A stretch of DNA of 47,320 bases from Reyranella sp. (GTDB taxonomy: Bacteria > Pseudomonadota > Alphaproteobacteria > Reyranellales > Reyranellaceae). Shown here one piece after another: positions 14,655-23,114 of the stretch. Below the pieces are notes generated by a model that was given only the letters and a program-made list of their open reading frames with translations, was not told the DNA's origin and searched no databases. The position numbers and the translations under genes are program-made. The stretch lies in contig NZ_SCVH01000121.1 of NCBI RefSeq assembly GCF_004296935.1, positions 1 through 47,320 of the forward strand. Reading direction: 5' to 3'. How positions within the stretch are numbered: the stretch's first letter is position 1; each line of letters starts with the position of its first letter.

Positions 14655-16193
14655 ATGTCCTTTTCCCCGCCAACGTTGCATCCCAATGTGATCGCGACCG
14701 ACGAGCAGCGCGATCTCGCCCGCAGCAGGATCGAAGCGCTGGTCTCGCGGCGGCCGGAGTCCGGCGGCAAGCGGGTCGACGACGGAATGCCCATCGCCAT
14801 CCGGCTCACAACGGTATCCACGGACGGGGGCTTCGACTCCTACATCCAGCTGCGGTGTCCGCTTCCCCGGGCGCTCCGAGTGGTCCAGCCGGATCTCCTC
14901 GTCGACTCCGGCAATGCCACGCTGATCGTGCCTTATGGCGAGCAGCTCACCGAGGCCAACGGATACCAGTTGCTGGGGACGACCACGGAACCATGGGGAG
15001 CCCCGGCGAAAGTCGTCCAGGGTCCGATTCAGATTCCGACAACGGATGGGACGTTCTACGAGATCGCGAACTGTGTGTTCTACGCCTGTACCGGCAACAA
15101 CATGTACGGCACGCGAACCGCGAATTTCGGCCTGGGATGTCTCTCGCCGTGGTCATCGCAACGAGGGAACGTACCTCTTCCGGGCAAGCCGCCGTTGCAG
15201 GCGCCGCTCTCCTACAACGCCTCGTACCCGTGCGTCGAAGTCGTCTTTGCGCCGGCCAGGACGATGTTCGCCGACGACGGCAGCCTGACGCTGACCGACG
15301 GTTCCCTGATGATGCTGTATCCGTCGCAGCCCAAGGGGTTCACCACGATGGCGATAACGCCCAACCTCGGTTGGATGTCGGTCATTCCGACGTCGCTGGC
15401 CATCGGCGGACAGGCGACGCAGTGGCCGGGCCCGCCCGCCTTTTACATCTGCGCGGTGATCGACACGGGAGGCACCTCGGCCTACCTGGGCGACCCCAAC
15501 AACCTGGTGTGGGACAAGACCTGGCCGGAGTCTGTCACCTGTCCGGCCTGGGCCGGGGGCTCCGTTCCCGCGCCCAGCTGCACCGCGGCGCGGCTGGACA
15601 TCGGGCTGGCGCAGTCGGGTGGCTCGCCATCCTACGCCTATACGATCGACACCCATCTCCTGCCCGCGTCGGTCCAGGGCCTTACCCTGGTGATGTACCA
15701 GAATGGCGGGCAATACATGCCGTACGGCAACGACAGCATCAACACCGGCGGGATCACGGCGCTCTTCAACCGGATCCTGATCGACTATGCCAATGCGCAG
15801 GTCGGCTTCGCGCCGAATTCGCCGTACTGGACCGAGGTCATCGAGCTGGATCAGGGCACGGTCCAGAAGTCGGCGGCGATCTCGCCGCCCACGGTGCCGG
15901 GTATCCTGATCGGCTACGACTACTTCACGATGGGCAGCGTCGTCACCACGACGATGACGATCTCCTGGGAGGACCTGCCGCCTGGCGCCGTCCTGCACGT
16001 CCAGCATGGCGGCTCGCCCGGTGCGGAGGTGGTCAACTGGAGCGGTCCGAACCGCGGGGTGGGGGCGTCAGGGCAGATCGAGGCGACGTGCGGCATCTTC
16101 CGGCAGACCGGTGCTGCGGTGCCGATCCTGATCTATGCGTGGCGGTCGGGCTACGTGCCGGTGAAGGTCAAGGTCAAGGCGACGACCAACTGA
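14655..16193 (+). CDS. Pepsin-like (A1-type) aspartic peptidase homologue with extra C-terminal domain
   Basis: A 512-residue protein. ATG 14655 is chosen because GGAAGG lies 8 nt upstream; the earlier in-frame ATG at 14613 abuts a perfect hairpin. LLVDSGNATLIVPY (81-94) matches the first pepsin active-site strand, with Asp84. The flap region has Trp114-Gly115 where pepsins have Tyr-Gly. ANFGLGCLSP (156-165) fits the DGILGLAYP element. YICAVIDTGGTSAYLG (264-279) is the second active-site strand, with Asp270. FNRILIDYANAQVGFAP (371-387) matches the closing strand FDRANNKVGLAP. Residues 390-512 are an additional, probably beta-rich, domain. No signal peptide or obvious propeptide is seen. Both catalytic Asp are intact, so activity is possible. 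The family assignment is my own motif reading. Confidence 0.7.
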   Translation: MSFSPPTLHPNVIATDEQRDLARSRIEALVSRRPESGGKRVDDGMPIAIRLTTVSTDGGFDSYIQLRCPLPRALRVVQPDLLVDSGNATLIVPYGEQLTEANGYQLLGTTTEPWGAPAKVVQGPIQIPTTDGTFYEIANCVFYACTGNNMYGTRTANFGLGCLSPWSSQRGNVPLPGKPPLQAPLSYNASYPCVEVVFAPARTMFADDGSLTLTDGSLMMLYPSQPKGFTTMAITPNLGWMSVIPTSLAIGGQATQWPGPPAFYICAVIDTGGTSAYLGDPNNLVWDKTWPESVTCPAWAGGSVPAPSCTAARLDIGLAQSGGSPSYAYTIDTHLLPASVQGLTLVMYQNGGQYMPYGNDSINTGGITALFNRILIDYANAQVGFAPNSPYWTEVIELDQGTVQKSAAISPPTVPGILIGYDYFTMGSVVTTTMTISWEDLPPGAVLHVQHGGSPGAEVVNWSGPNRGVGASGQIEATCGIFRQTGAAVPILIYAWRSGYVPVKVKVKATTN

Positions 16194-16261
16194 AGGCGCA
16201 CCATCCGATGTATCGACATTGCACGGCTCTCGATGTCACGTTTCATCTCGAAAGTTCTCGC

Positions 16262-16300
16262 GGGTAGATTGACGGCATCGCCGTAGGCTTCCTAGTCGAC
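16262..16300 (-). pseudogene. Remnant of the 54-residue small gene
   Basis: On the minus strand this reads VD-stop-EAYGDAVNLP. It aligns with ELWEAYGDCVSLP of the small gene at 14.4 kb, with TGG (Trp) changed to TAG. Sixteen bases, ATCGCCGTAGGCTTCC on the plus strand, are identical in both places (14452-14467 and 16277-16292). No start codon or ribosome site remains, and another stop lies four codons further upstream. The pepsin-like gene therefore sits between two related copies in the same orientation. Confidence 0.55.
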
Positions 16301-16422
16301 AAGTTGTGGCTAAGCCGAATTCGGTGATTGTTTGGGCCCTGCCATGCGCCGAAGTCAGATAGTCCACCAACGCATGGTTTCGCGCTCGTTCTGAGATGCA
16401 AGCGTAGCGACAGTCGAAAGCG

Positions 16423-16995
16423 TCACCGCTGCTGGCGAGTGCGCTCCGGCGCTACGTACACGCAGCCACTCGGTTGCTTGCACGCCGCATGGCGCGAGCA
16501 GACCGAGCCGTTCCCGCAATCCTGCAGGATCGCGGAGTTCATGCATTTTCCAGCGCTCGAGCAGACACGGCCCTCGGCGCAGCGTGCATCGCCGCACATC
16601 GGGCCCGTGTCCGGCGGGCCGCCACTGCACTTGCCATCCTCACCGCATTGCGCGTTCGGCGGCGGGCACATCATGCCGTTGGCGCAGTCGACATAGCCCG
16701 GCGCCAGGCAGCTGCCGGGCCGGTAGCGGTGTTCGCGCCAGCCGGGATCGCAATAGGTGCCGTTCGATATGCGCACGCTGCCGGGCGCCACCTCGACCAC
16801 GCGGCCGCACAGGCCGCCCAAAAGGCAGGCGTTGTCTTTCGGGCACCAGCTGCCGTTGCCGCAGTCGACCCGTTGCGCGGATGCAGGCAGCGCCCACAGC
16901 AACAGGACGGCCAGCAGCGTCAACAGCGCCATCGGACCTATTCTCGGCCTCGACGGTCGTGCGTCGCAGGCCTCAATCGTCTTCATCGCATGCAT
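16423..16995 (-). CDS. Secreted cysteine-rich protein with four C-x5-C modules
   Basis: A 190-residue protein with a signal peptide (hydrophobic PMALLTLLAVLLLWALPASA, 21-40, cleavage likely before QRVDC). The mature part has 18 cysteines: 45, 51, 57, 63; 82, 96; 104, 110, 117, 123; 134, 139, 145, 151; 160, 166, 172, 178. Four modules of the form C-x5-C-x5-C-x5-C are thus visible, three beginning DC(G/A)NG. An even Cys count and export suggest disulphide-bonded knots. I recognise no family. The start could be Met1 or Met4 (16986). It lies downstream of the CHASE2 cyclase and FecR genes on the same strand. Confidence 0.72.
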   Translation of the reverse strand: MHAMKTIEACDARPSRPRIGPMALLTLLAVLLLWALPASAQRVDCGNGSWCPKDNACLLGGLCGRVVEVAPGSVRISNGTYCDPGWREHRYRPGSCLAPGYVDCANGMMCPPPNAQCGEDGKCSGGPPDTGPMCGDARCAEGRVCSSAGKCMNSAILQDCGNGSVCSRHAACKQPSGCVYVAPERTRQQR

Positions 16996-17133
16996 TATCC
17001 GGCCCCAGTCCCATCCTGCCGTAACCCGACATTCTCCAGATGTACGTGTAGCCTTGCGAACACTCGCATTCCGTCGGATTCCGGGGAAGGCATGGTGGTC
17101 CACGCAGTTTTCCCGGCGCCTCGACCTGCGGCT

Positions 17134-19380
17134 TCACTTTTCCCTGGCGACGTACACGCCCGTCCAGTCCGGCGGCACATTCTCAATCAGTGCGCCGATC
17201 CGCTCGCGCATCATGGCGTAGTATCCCTGCCGCCAGCCCGCGGCCTCCGCCGCCGCCTGGCAGGCATCGATCGATTCGAGCGCCTCGGCGAAAGCGCCGC
17301 TGCGATAGGCCGCGAGGAACGACGCCTGCCGGTCGACCAGCGTCAGATAGCTCGGCGATTTCGCGAAATCGGCGTCGCCGATCAGGGCGTGGATGCACTC
17401 GGGCTCGGTCTTGCCCTTCACGATGATCAGGTCGAGTTCGATCATCGCGAATGCACCGATCTGGGCGGCGGTATTGCTGCCGATGATGATGTCGACAGAG
17501 TAGGTCTTGCACTGCCCCTCGAGACGGGAGGCGAGGTTCACCTCGTCGCCGAGGCAGGAATAGGTGAAGCGCTGCTCCGATCCGAAATTGCCCACCGACG
17601 CCCGGCCGGTGTTCAATCCTATGCCAATGGCCACGTGAGTGTGACGGCGTCCTTCCCTTTCGGCCTCGGCTTTCCACTCCTCGTTCAGGACGCGCAGTCG
17701 TGCCTGCATGGCAAGTGCCGTCCTGCCGGCGCACGCGGCATGATCTTCGACCGTCAGGGGCGCGTTCCAGAACGCCATGATCGCGTCGCCCATGTACTTG
17801 TCGATCGTGCCCTTGTCGCCAAGGATCAGGTCCGTCATCGGCGTGAGGAAGCGGTTCATGAAGCGGGTCAGGCCGGGCGGGTCGAACTGCTCGGAGATCG
17901 TGGTGAAGCCGCGGATATCGGTGAACATCACGGTGATTTCGCGCAGTTCGCCACCCAGCTGCAGCAGCTCGGGATTCCGCGCGAGCTGCTCGACGACATC
18001 GGGTGACAGATAGTGGCTGAACGCGCCGCGTATCTCGCGTCGATCGCGTTCCGCCCCCATGAAAGCGAGAACCGAGCCGCTGACATAGATCGCCGCCAGC
18101 GTGACCGGCGGAAAGACCGGATCGAGCAGCAGCTGAAAATGAGAATAGGCAAACCACGGCGCCAGGGCACCGACGGCGATGAAGGTTGCGGCGACACCGG
18201 CCATCCTGATCGCCGACAGCCGCGGCAACAGCCAGACGAAGAGCGCTCCGATCGCCGCCAGATAGAGCAGCTCGGCCCCGTCGGCATAGTCCGGCCGGGC
18301 CAGGAACTTCTGTTCGATCATCTGTTCGGTGAGTTGGGCATGGACCTCGACGCCGGGGACCGCGTCCTGGACCGGCGTATTGCGCAGGTCCTTGAGGCCG
18401 ATCGCACTGGTGCCGATGAACACGATCCGGCCGTCGAGCTCGCCCGCCGGGACTTCGTCGGCGAGAACGGACCGCGCGGAGATGAAGCGCTCCTCGCGAT
18501 GCCCCGTGTCGAAGAGTGCAACCCGCCCCTGGGCGTCCGTCGGCACCTGGATGTCGCCGATCCTGAGGGCGACGATGCCGGTCTTCTGGCCGAACGACAT
18601 CTCGCTGCTCGCCCCCGACGACTTGATCACATAGGTGCTCGCGCCCTGGGCAACGCGAAGCGCCTCGATCGACAGGGCCGGGAACAGCCCGTCCTGGCCG
18701 ATGAGGCGGAACATCGTGGGCACGCGCCGGATCACCACGCTCTCGTGGTCGGTGTTGACGCTGCCGTTGCCCTTGGCGGCGGCCACCAGCAGCGGCAGGG
18801 ATTTCACCGCGCCGGACTGGATCGGCAGAAACTGACTGGGGTTGTCGCCCGCGAAGGCGACGCCGAAGAACCGGCGTGGCGGATCCTTGCTCCCTTTTGA
18901 ATCGAAGCCGAAGCCCGCCACGACCCGCGAGCGGGTGATCGCGGCGGCGAAGGTCGCATCGTTGTCCTGGGCCGCGGTGAGCCTGCGGCCCGCTTCGGCG
19001 TCGCCAAAGCCACCCAGGGTCGTGGTCATGCGGCTCAACGACGAGCGGTCCGACTCGGCGAAGACGACGTCGAAGGCGACCACCGCGGCCCCGTTCTTCG
19101 TGAGCTTTTCGACGAGCTGGGCAATGACGTTGCGCGGCCAGGGCCATTGGCCGTGGGCGGCGAGGGCGGCCTCGTCGATATCGACGATCCTCACCGGCGT
19201 GTCGGGTGAGTATTCCCGAGGCTGCATCCTCTGGAAACTGTCGAAGGCGAAGTCCCGCATCCTCGAGAAGAAGATGGGATCCACCGTGCGCAGGAAGAGC
19301 GCATTGATCAGCACGAGCAGCGCGATGATGATGGGCGCGCGCCTGACGCCGGCGCCGCCAAAGAACCAGCTCATCCGCAT
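17134..19380 (-). CDS. CHASE2-domain adenylate/guanylate cyclase
   Basis: A 748-residue membrane sensor-cyclase. A first membrane segment (16-31) is followed by a periplasmic CHASE2 domain (about 35-360, with RIVDIDEAALAAHGQWPWPR and IVFIGTSAIGLKDLRNTPV), then about three membrane segments (369-442) and a class III cyclase domain (about 478-670). Metal Asp488 (FTDIRGFT) and Asp532 (MGDAIMAFW), the base-selecting Lys528 and Asp612 (GDEVN), and Asn615/Arg619 are present, which favours ATP and cAMP. GGGGGAG precedes the ATG. CHASE2 domains often travel with FecR-domain proteins, as here. Confidence 0.93.
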   Translation of the reverse strand: MRMSWFFGGAGVRRAPIIIALLVLINALFLRTVDPIFFSRMRDFAFDSFQRMQPREYSPDTPVRIVDIDEAALAAHGQWPWPRNVIAQLVEKLTKNGAAVVAFDVVFAESDRSSLSRMTTTLGGFGDAEAGRRLTAAQDNDATFAAAITRSRVVAGFGFDSKGSKDPPRRFFGVAFAGDNPSQFLPIQSGAVKSLPLLVAAAKGNGSVNTDHESVVIRRVPTMFRLIGQDGLFPALSIEALRVAQGASTYVIKSSGASSEMSFGQKTGIVALRIGDIQVPTDAQGRVALFDTGHREERFISARSVLADEVPAGELDGRIVFIGTSAIGLKDLRNTPVQDAVPGVEVHAQLTEQMIEQKFLARPDYADGAELLYLAAIGALFVWLLPRLSAIRMAGVAATFIAVGALAPWFAYSHFQLLLDPVFPPVTLAAIYVSGSVLAFMGAERDRREIRGAFSHYLSPDVVEQLARNPELLQLGGELREITVMFTDIRGFTTISEQFDPPGLTRFMNRFLTPMTDLILGDKGTIDKYMGDAIMAFWNAPLTVEDHAACAGRTALAMQARLRVLNEEWKAEAEREGRRHTHVAIGIGLNTGRASVGNFGSEQRFTYSCLGDEVNLASRLEGQCKTYSVDIIIGSNTAAQIGAFAMIELDLIIVKGKTEPECIHALIGDADFAKSPSYLTLVDRQASFLAAYRSGAFAEALESIDACQAAAEAAGWRQGYYAMMRERIGALIENVPPDWTGVYVAREK

Positions 19381-19542
19381 CTGACGCAGACTCCCCCGCG
19401 AATGTCAGCTTGCGGGCCGGCGTATGCCAGATGAGGTGGCGCGCCTTGCCGAAGCAGAACAGCCACATGATAGCGTCGTTGCCCAGCTCCGGGTGGGCGA
19501 AAGTGCGATGGATCGCATGCAGGTTGGCGGCAGGGTCTCAAC

Positions 19543-21039
19543 CTACTGCGGACTGACTTGCGCTTGCTTCCCTGTGTCGTAGCTCGGCGGCGGCAGGGAG
19601 GTCGGCGGGGGAGGTGCCGGCGCCGGGGCCGTCGGGGGCGGTGGCGTAAACGTGATTGTCGGCGCCGGCGGCGCCGGTGGCGCCGGCGGTGCCGGCGGCG
19701 GTGCCGGCGGCGGTGGCGTCAGCGTGCTGACGAGGACAGCGAGGGTCTGTGGGCTCAGCGGATTGGGGCCAGCCATGATGCCGGCCAGAAGGCTGTTCAG
19801 CGTTTGGGTGGTGGCCGGTGCCAAGCCTGGAAGGGGTGCCACGGGACCAGCCGCCAATGCCGGCGGCGGGGCGACGGCCTGCGCCGGCGCAGCGGCCTGG
19901 AGAGGGCCTGCCTCTTGCAGCGGGCTTGCGGCTTGAAGGGGGCTGGCGCCCTGCAACGGGCCAGCGCCTTGCAGCGGGCCCGCGCCTTGGAGCGGTCCGG
20001 ATCCCTGCGTCGGTCCCGCGCCCTGCGGCGCGCCTGTTGCCTGCTGCGGGCTTCCTCCCTGGAGCGGCCCGGCGCCCTGAAGGGGGCCGGCACCTTGTGT
20101 AGGACCAGCCGCCACCTGCGAGCCCGCGGCGGTCTGGGGCGTGGCAGCCGTTTGTGCCGCGGCGGCGGTTTGCGTCGTGGCCGCTGCTGCCGGCGGCGCG
20201 GCCGCAACCTTCAATTGTGCCTGCTGCGCAGCGGGCACGGCCGCCAGGGCGGCGGCCGGAGCAATCGCCGAATTCGACCGGCTCAATCCCGAGTTCGCGA
20301 AAGCAGCCCCGATCGCAGCGGCGGACGGACGACCGCCGCCACCGCCGGGGCCTGCGCCGCCCGGACCGCCACCGCCCGGACCGCCACCGCCCGGGCCGCC
20401 GCCACCCTGCTGATTGCCTCCGGCACTCTGGAAGGAGTTGCTGTTGCCGAGGCCGCCAGGCGGGATCGGCGCCGGCGGCGCCGGAGGCGCGCCCACAGGC
20501 GCCAGGATCTGGGAGCCTGGCTGCGTCGTCGTCCGTGTCACGCCCTGGCTCGTCACCGTCATCGATCCGCCGAACAGGAAGTTGGCCGTGGTCGCGCCGG
20601 TGGCGGCCACCGCGAAGGTGGCGATGCCGCCGCGGATGCCCATGGTGGCCGATGGGGTCTTGATCGTGACTTCGGAGTTCTTGCTGATGGCGCCGCCGAC
20701 GAAGCGAAAGACACCGCGCGATGCGTTCAACGCGAGTTCGCCGGTCTTGCGCTCCGGATCGTAGGCAAACTTGTCGATCGTCAGCACGCTGTTCGGGCCG
20801 ACCGTCAGGGACGATCCGTCGAGGAAGACGATATGCGCCTTGTCGTTGGCACCGGTGGTGACCCGCTCATTGAACTGCATGTCGTTGCCGACGTGAAGAA
20901 TGCGTTCCTTTCCCTCCGGCGGCAGGCCCTTCGGCTGGCCGTCGACGACCGATGCCACACCGACGCGCGCCCACGCAGGCGACGCTGACAGCAGGCCAAT
21001 GACTATGGCCGCAAGAATTCGCGAACCAGAACTTCTCAT
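19543..21039 (-). CDS. FecR-domain protein with hexapeptide-repeat and Pro-rich tail
   Basis: A 498-residue exported protein. The signal peptide (1-24, ending SPAWA) precedes a FecR domain (about 28-165) with NERVTTGANDKAHIVFLDGSSLTVGPNS and the marker TPSATMGIRGG (128-138). Then come a Gly-rich stretch (211-236), an Ala/Gln segment, about 13 hexads of the GAGPLQ type (310-390), and a Pro/Ala tail (450-490). FecR domains of this class are periplasmic and of unproven function; this is not the iron-dicitrate regulator. AGGGAC lies upstream of the ATG. It precedes the CHASE2 cyclase by 162 nt on the same strand. Confidence 0.85.
   Translation of the reverse strand: MRSSGSRILAAIVIGLLSASPAWARVGVASVVDGQPKGLPPEGKERILHVGNDMQFNERVTTGANDKAHIVFLDGSSLTVGPNSVLTIDKFAYDPERKTGELALNASRGVFRFVGGAISKNSEVTIKTPSATMGIRGGIATFAVAATGATTANFLFGGSMTVTSQGVTRTTTQPGSQILAPVGAPPAPPAPIPPGGLGNSNSFQSAGGNQQGGGGPGGGGPGGGGPGGAGPGGGGGRPSAAAIGAAFANSGLSRSNSAIAPAAALAAVPAAQQAQLKVAAAPPAAAATTQTAAAAQTAATPQTAAGSQVAAGPTQGAGPLQGAGPLQGGSPQQATGAPQGAGPTQGSGPLQGAGPLQGAGPLQGASPLQAASPLQEAGPLQAAAPAQAVAPPPALAAGPVAPLPGLAPATTQTLNSLLAGIMAGPNPLSPQTLAVLVSTLTPPPPAPPPAPPAPPAPPAPTITFTPPPPTAPAPAPPPPTSLPPPSYDTGKQAQVSPQ
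19870..20112 (-). repeat. 18-bp-period tandem repeat coding GAGPLQ-type hexads
   Basis: Codons 310-390 of the FecR protein consist of about 13 imperfect 18-bp units encoding variants of G-A-G-P-L-Q (GGSPQQ, GAGPTQ, GSGPLQ, GASPLQ and AASPLQ among them). Period and near-identity suggest expansion by slippage, so length may vary between strains. Confidence 0.8.
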
Positions 21040-21145
21040 GACGTCCCTTCAATCGACGGATCCCGGTCCGCCGCCCTTCCCAGATGTCGGTAACCACACC
21101 TTTCGTGCCTGCATTGAATTTGCCGTGACCTTTTTTGCCTCGCGT

Positions 21146-21595
21146 TCAGGGTCGCTTGATCTCCTTCAGGTATGACGTCGCGCGCTCCCTGAGGGCGGGT
21201 GAGGCACGCTTGGACAATCGCGCTTCGTCGAGATAGCCCCGTGCCGCCTCGAAGGAGCCGAGCCGGAAATACAGCACGCCGAGCTCGAGCTTCACCTCGG
21301 GTTGGTCGGCGTCGATGAGCAGCAGCCGGTCGAGCGCCGAGATCGCCCCCTCGAGATCGCCGGTCTTGATGGCGATCTCGGCGAAAGCGACGAGTGTGGC
21401 CGGATCCGAGGGCTTGCGGAGCGTTTCCTGGAAGGCCGCGTCGTAGGCCTTGCGCATTTCGTCGGTCGGTTCGGTCGTGGCCGGGGATTGGGTCTGGGAT
21501 GTCCCAGGCACAGTTTGGGCGCCGGCGCCATTCGCTGCGAAGAGCGATACAACCGCCAGTAGTGTAGTGGTGCGCCATGAAGTCTTGGGTATCAC
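21146..21595 (-). CDS. Exported tetratricopeptide-repeat protein
   Basis: A 149-residue protein from a GTG start, beginning VIPKTSWRTTTLLAVVSLFAANGAGAQT, a signal peptide cleaved near residue 26. After a Thr/Pro/Gln linker, two to three TPR-like helix pairs follow: DPATLVAFAEIAIKTGDLEGAISALDRLLLIDADQPEVKLELGVLYFRLGSFEAARGYLDEAR. Such proteins scaffold complexes in the periplasm. The start is uncertain; an in-frame TTG at 21763 would add 56 residues but spoils the signal peptide. It lies 106 nt upstream of the FecR gene on the same strand, consistent with one TPR-FecR-CHASE2 unit. Confidence 0.7.
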   Translation of the reverse strand: MIPKTSWRTTTLLAVVSLFAANGAGAQTVPGTSQTQSPATTEPTDEMRKAYDAAFQETLRKPSDPATLVAFAEIAIKTGDLEGAISALDRLLLIDADQPEVKLELGVLYFRLGSFEAARGYLDEARLSKRASPALRERATSYLKEIKRP

Positions 21596-22070
21596 GACAA
21601 TCTCGCGTGGCTGGCCAGAGCCAACTCCAAACGGCGGGTTTGTTATCGACCAAAGTCGAACAGATGATACTCGGAATAGGTCGATAGTAAAAGAAACGGA
21701 CGCAGATTTAGTTCGACTTGGCGCGCGGCCCTCTTCGGCCAGCCAACTGCGATGATCTCTCAATGCGAACTGTTCGCTTCCCGAGGGCAGGGGACGCTGA
21801 TCGCGTCCGCGGGTTGGCAGGAAGAGTGACTAGCCGATAGGTTGTGTCGATTCGTTTGCATATTGCATGCCCAAGATTGCGTCGGCACCGCAAGAAGCAA
21901 TCAAATGGCTATTTTGAAGGTATAAAGGCAGAAACCGATATTGCACGGCCATCTGGTCCACTGCCTGAAGTCTGATCCAGCTCGAAGGTGGTCCTCTGGC
22001 CAAGCTGCCGCGGGGTACGATAGGTAAGCGCGAGCGGTATCGCCTTGGGTCGCTTGTCGCTTCATATCCG
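21596..22070. other. 475-bp intergenic region without a recognisable gene
   Basis: This stretch between the TPR gene and the divergent Bug receptor gene is visibly less GC-rich than its surroundings, particularly at 21650-21715 and 21840-21950. It probably carries promoters for both genes. Two TTGCAT copies lie at 21856-21861 and 21863-21868. No tRNA, terminator-like hairpin or supported coding sequence was found. Confidence 0.5.
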
Positions 22071-23114
22071 GTGCAGCGCGCGCCACGCATTCGTCGCGTG
22101 TACAGATCGGTGGCCAACATCAGGGGGCTATCTCGCCGTCGTTCGCTGGTCGTGTTGGGGGCCGTCTGCGCCGCGCCGGCGGTCGTCCCAGCCCGGGGGC
22201 GCGCCCAAACCGCGCTTCCCGACAAGCCACTCCGCATCCTGGTGGGGTTCGCCGCCGGCGGCGGCGCCGAACTCATAGCACGGGCCATCGCGCCGCAACT
22301 CGAACTGCGGATTGGCCGCCGCGTTGCCGTCCACAATATGCGCAGTGTCGCCGATGCGGCTGCGGGTGAGATCTTCAGGAGAGACCTGAGCCTGGGGTCG
22401 GTCGTGGCTTTCCTGCCGTCGACGACGCTCGCTTCGAAGCTGGCCGGCACCGCGTTCCCGTTCGATTCCCAAAGCGACCTCGTGCCGCTCACGGTGGCCG
22501 GGACCTTCCAGATCGCAACGGCCGTCTCGCCCGGGACAGGCGTCTCGACATTCGCCGAGTATGTCGCGTGGCTGAAGGCGGGCCCGCCGTCGCGTGCACG
22601 GTTGGGCACCACGACGACCGACGCCTATCTCAAGATCTACAGCATGATGATGGGCCGAGAGATCGGCCTCGACCTGGAGGACGTTCCCCACCGCGGTGCG
22701 TCGCGTCTCGTCGCTGCCTTGAAGGCCGACAGGATTCCCGCCGGGTTGGGCAGCGTCGCCACGCTGATGCAGCACAACTACGACCGCAGGGTGAAGATCC
22801 TGGTGACGTCCGGGCGCGCGCGGGTGTCGGTGTTGCCGGGCGTGCCGACCGTTGCCGACGCCGGATATCCGTCCCTCCAATTGGAGGAGTGGTACGGCTT
22901 CTTTGCCTCCTCAACGTCGCCGCTTCCCGCCCTGGCCGAGTGGAACCGACAGCTCCGGGCGGTTCTCGCCGAAGGGGAGGTCATCGCAGCTCTTGCGCAA
23001 CTCGGGCTCGATGTCGAAACCTCGACGCAAGAGGAAGCCGCGGTGCGGGTCGCGGCCCATCTGCGCGCCTGGCGCGCGCGGATGGAGTCCTTCGGCATCA
23101 AGCCCGCCAGATAA
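22071..23114 (+). CDS. Bug/TctC family periplasmic substrate-binding protein
   Basis: An up to 347-residue receptor of the tripartite tricarboxylate transporter type. The opening RRRSLVVLGAVCAAPAVVPARGRAQ is an export signal (a twin-Arg character is possible). The fold signature LPDKPLRILVGFAAGGGAELIARAIAPQLE follows, with DVPHRGASRLVAALKADRIPAG in the middle. It departs from typical members in several conserved places: no clear VENKPGA, and VAVHNMRS instead. The start is uncertain: GTG 22071 is the longest option, and GTG at 22110 (VANIRGLSRRR) is also possible. No TctA/TctB membrane genes are adjacent, as is usual for orphan Bug proteins. Confidence 0.8.
   Translation: MQRAPRIRRVYRSVANIRGLSRRRSLVVLGAVCAAPAVVPARGRAQTALPDKPLRILVGFAAGGGAELIARAIAPQLELRIGRRVAVHNMRSVADAAAGEIFRRDLSLGSVVAFLPSTTLASKLAGTAFPFDSQSDLVPLTVAGTFQIATAVSPGTGVSTFAEYVAWLKAGPPSRARLGTTTTDAYLKIYSMMMGREIGLDLEDVPHRGASRLVAALKADRIPAGLGSVATLMQHNYDRRVKILVTSGRARVSVLPGVPTVADAGYPSLQLEEWYGFFASSTSPLPALAEWNRQLRAVLAEGEVIAALAQLGLDVETSTQEEAAVRVAAHLRAWRARMESFGIKPAR

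Noticed and set aside
19381-19542. Minus-strand open stretch between FecR and the cyclase reading ANLHAIHRTFAHPELGNDAI
   Set aside because: It looks protein-like for about 45 residues, but has no start with a ribosome site and no recognised family, and continues only as a shadow of the cyclase. It could be a gene remnant, but the evidence is too thin to list.
20340-20410. CRISPR-like or other array at the CCGCCACCGCCCGGACC run
   Set aside because: These are in-frame GGGGP codon repeats of the FecR protein, without spacers.
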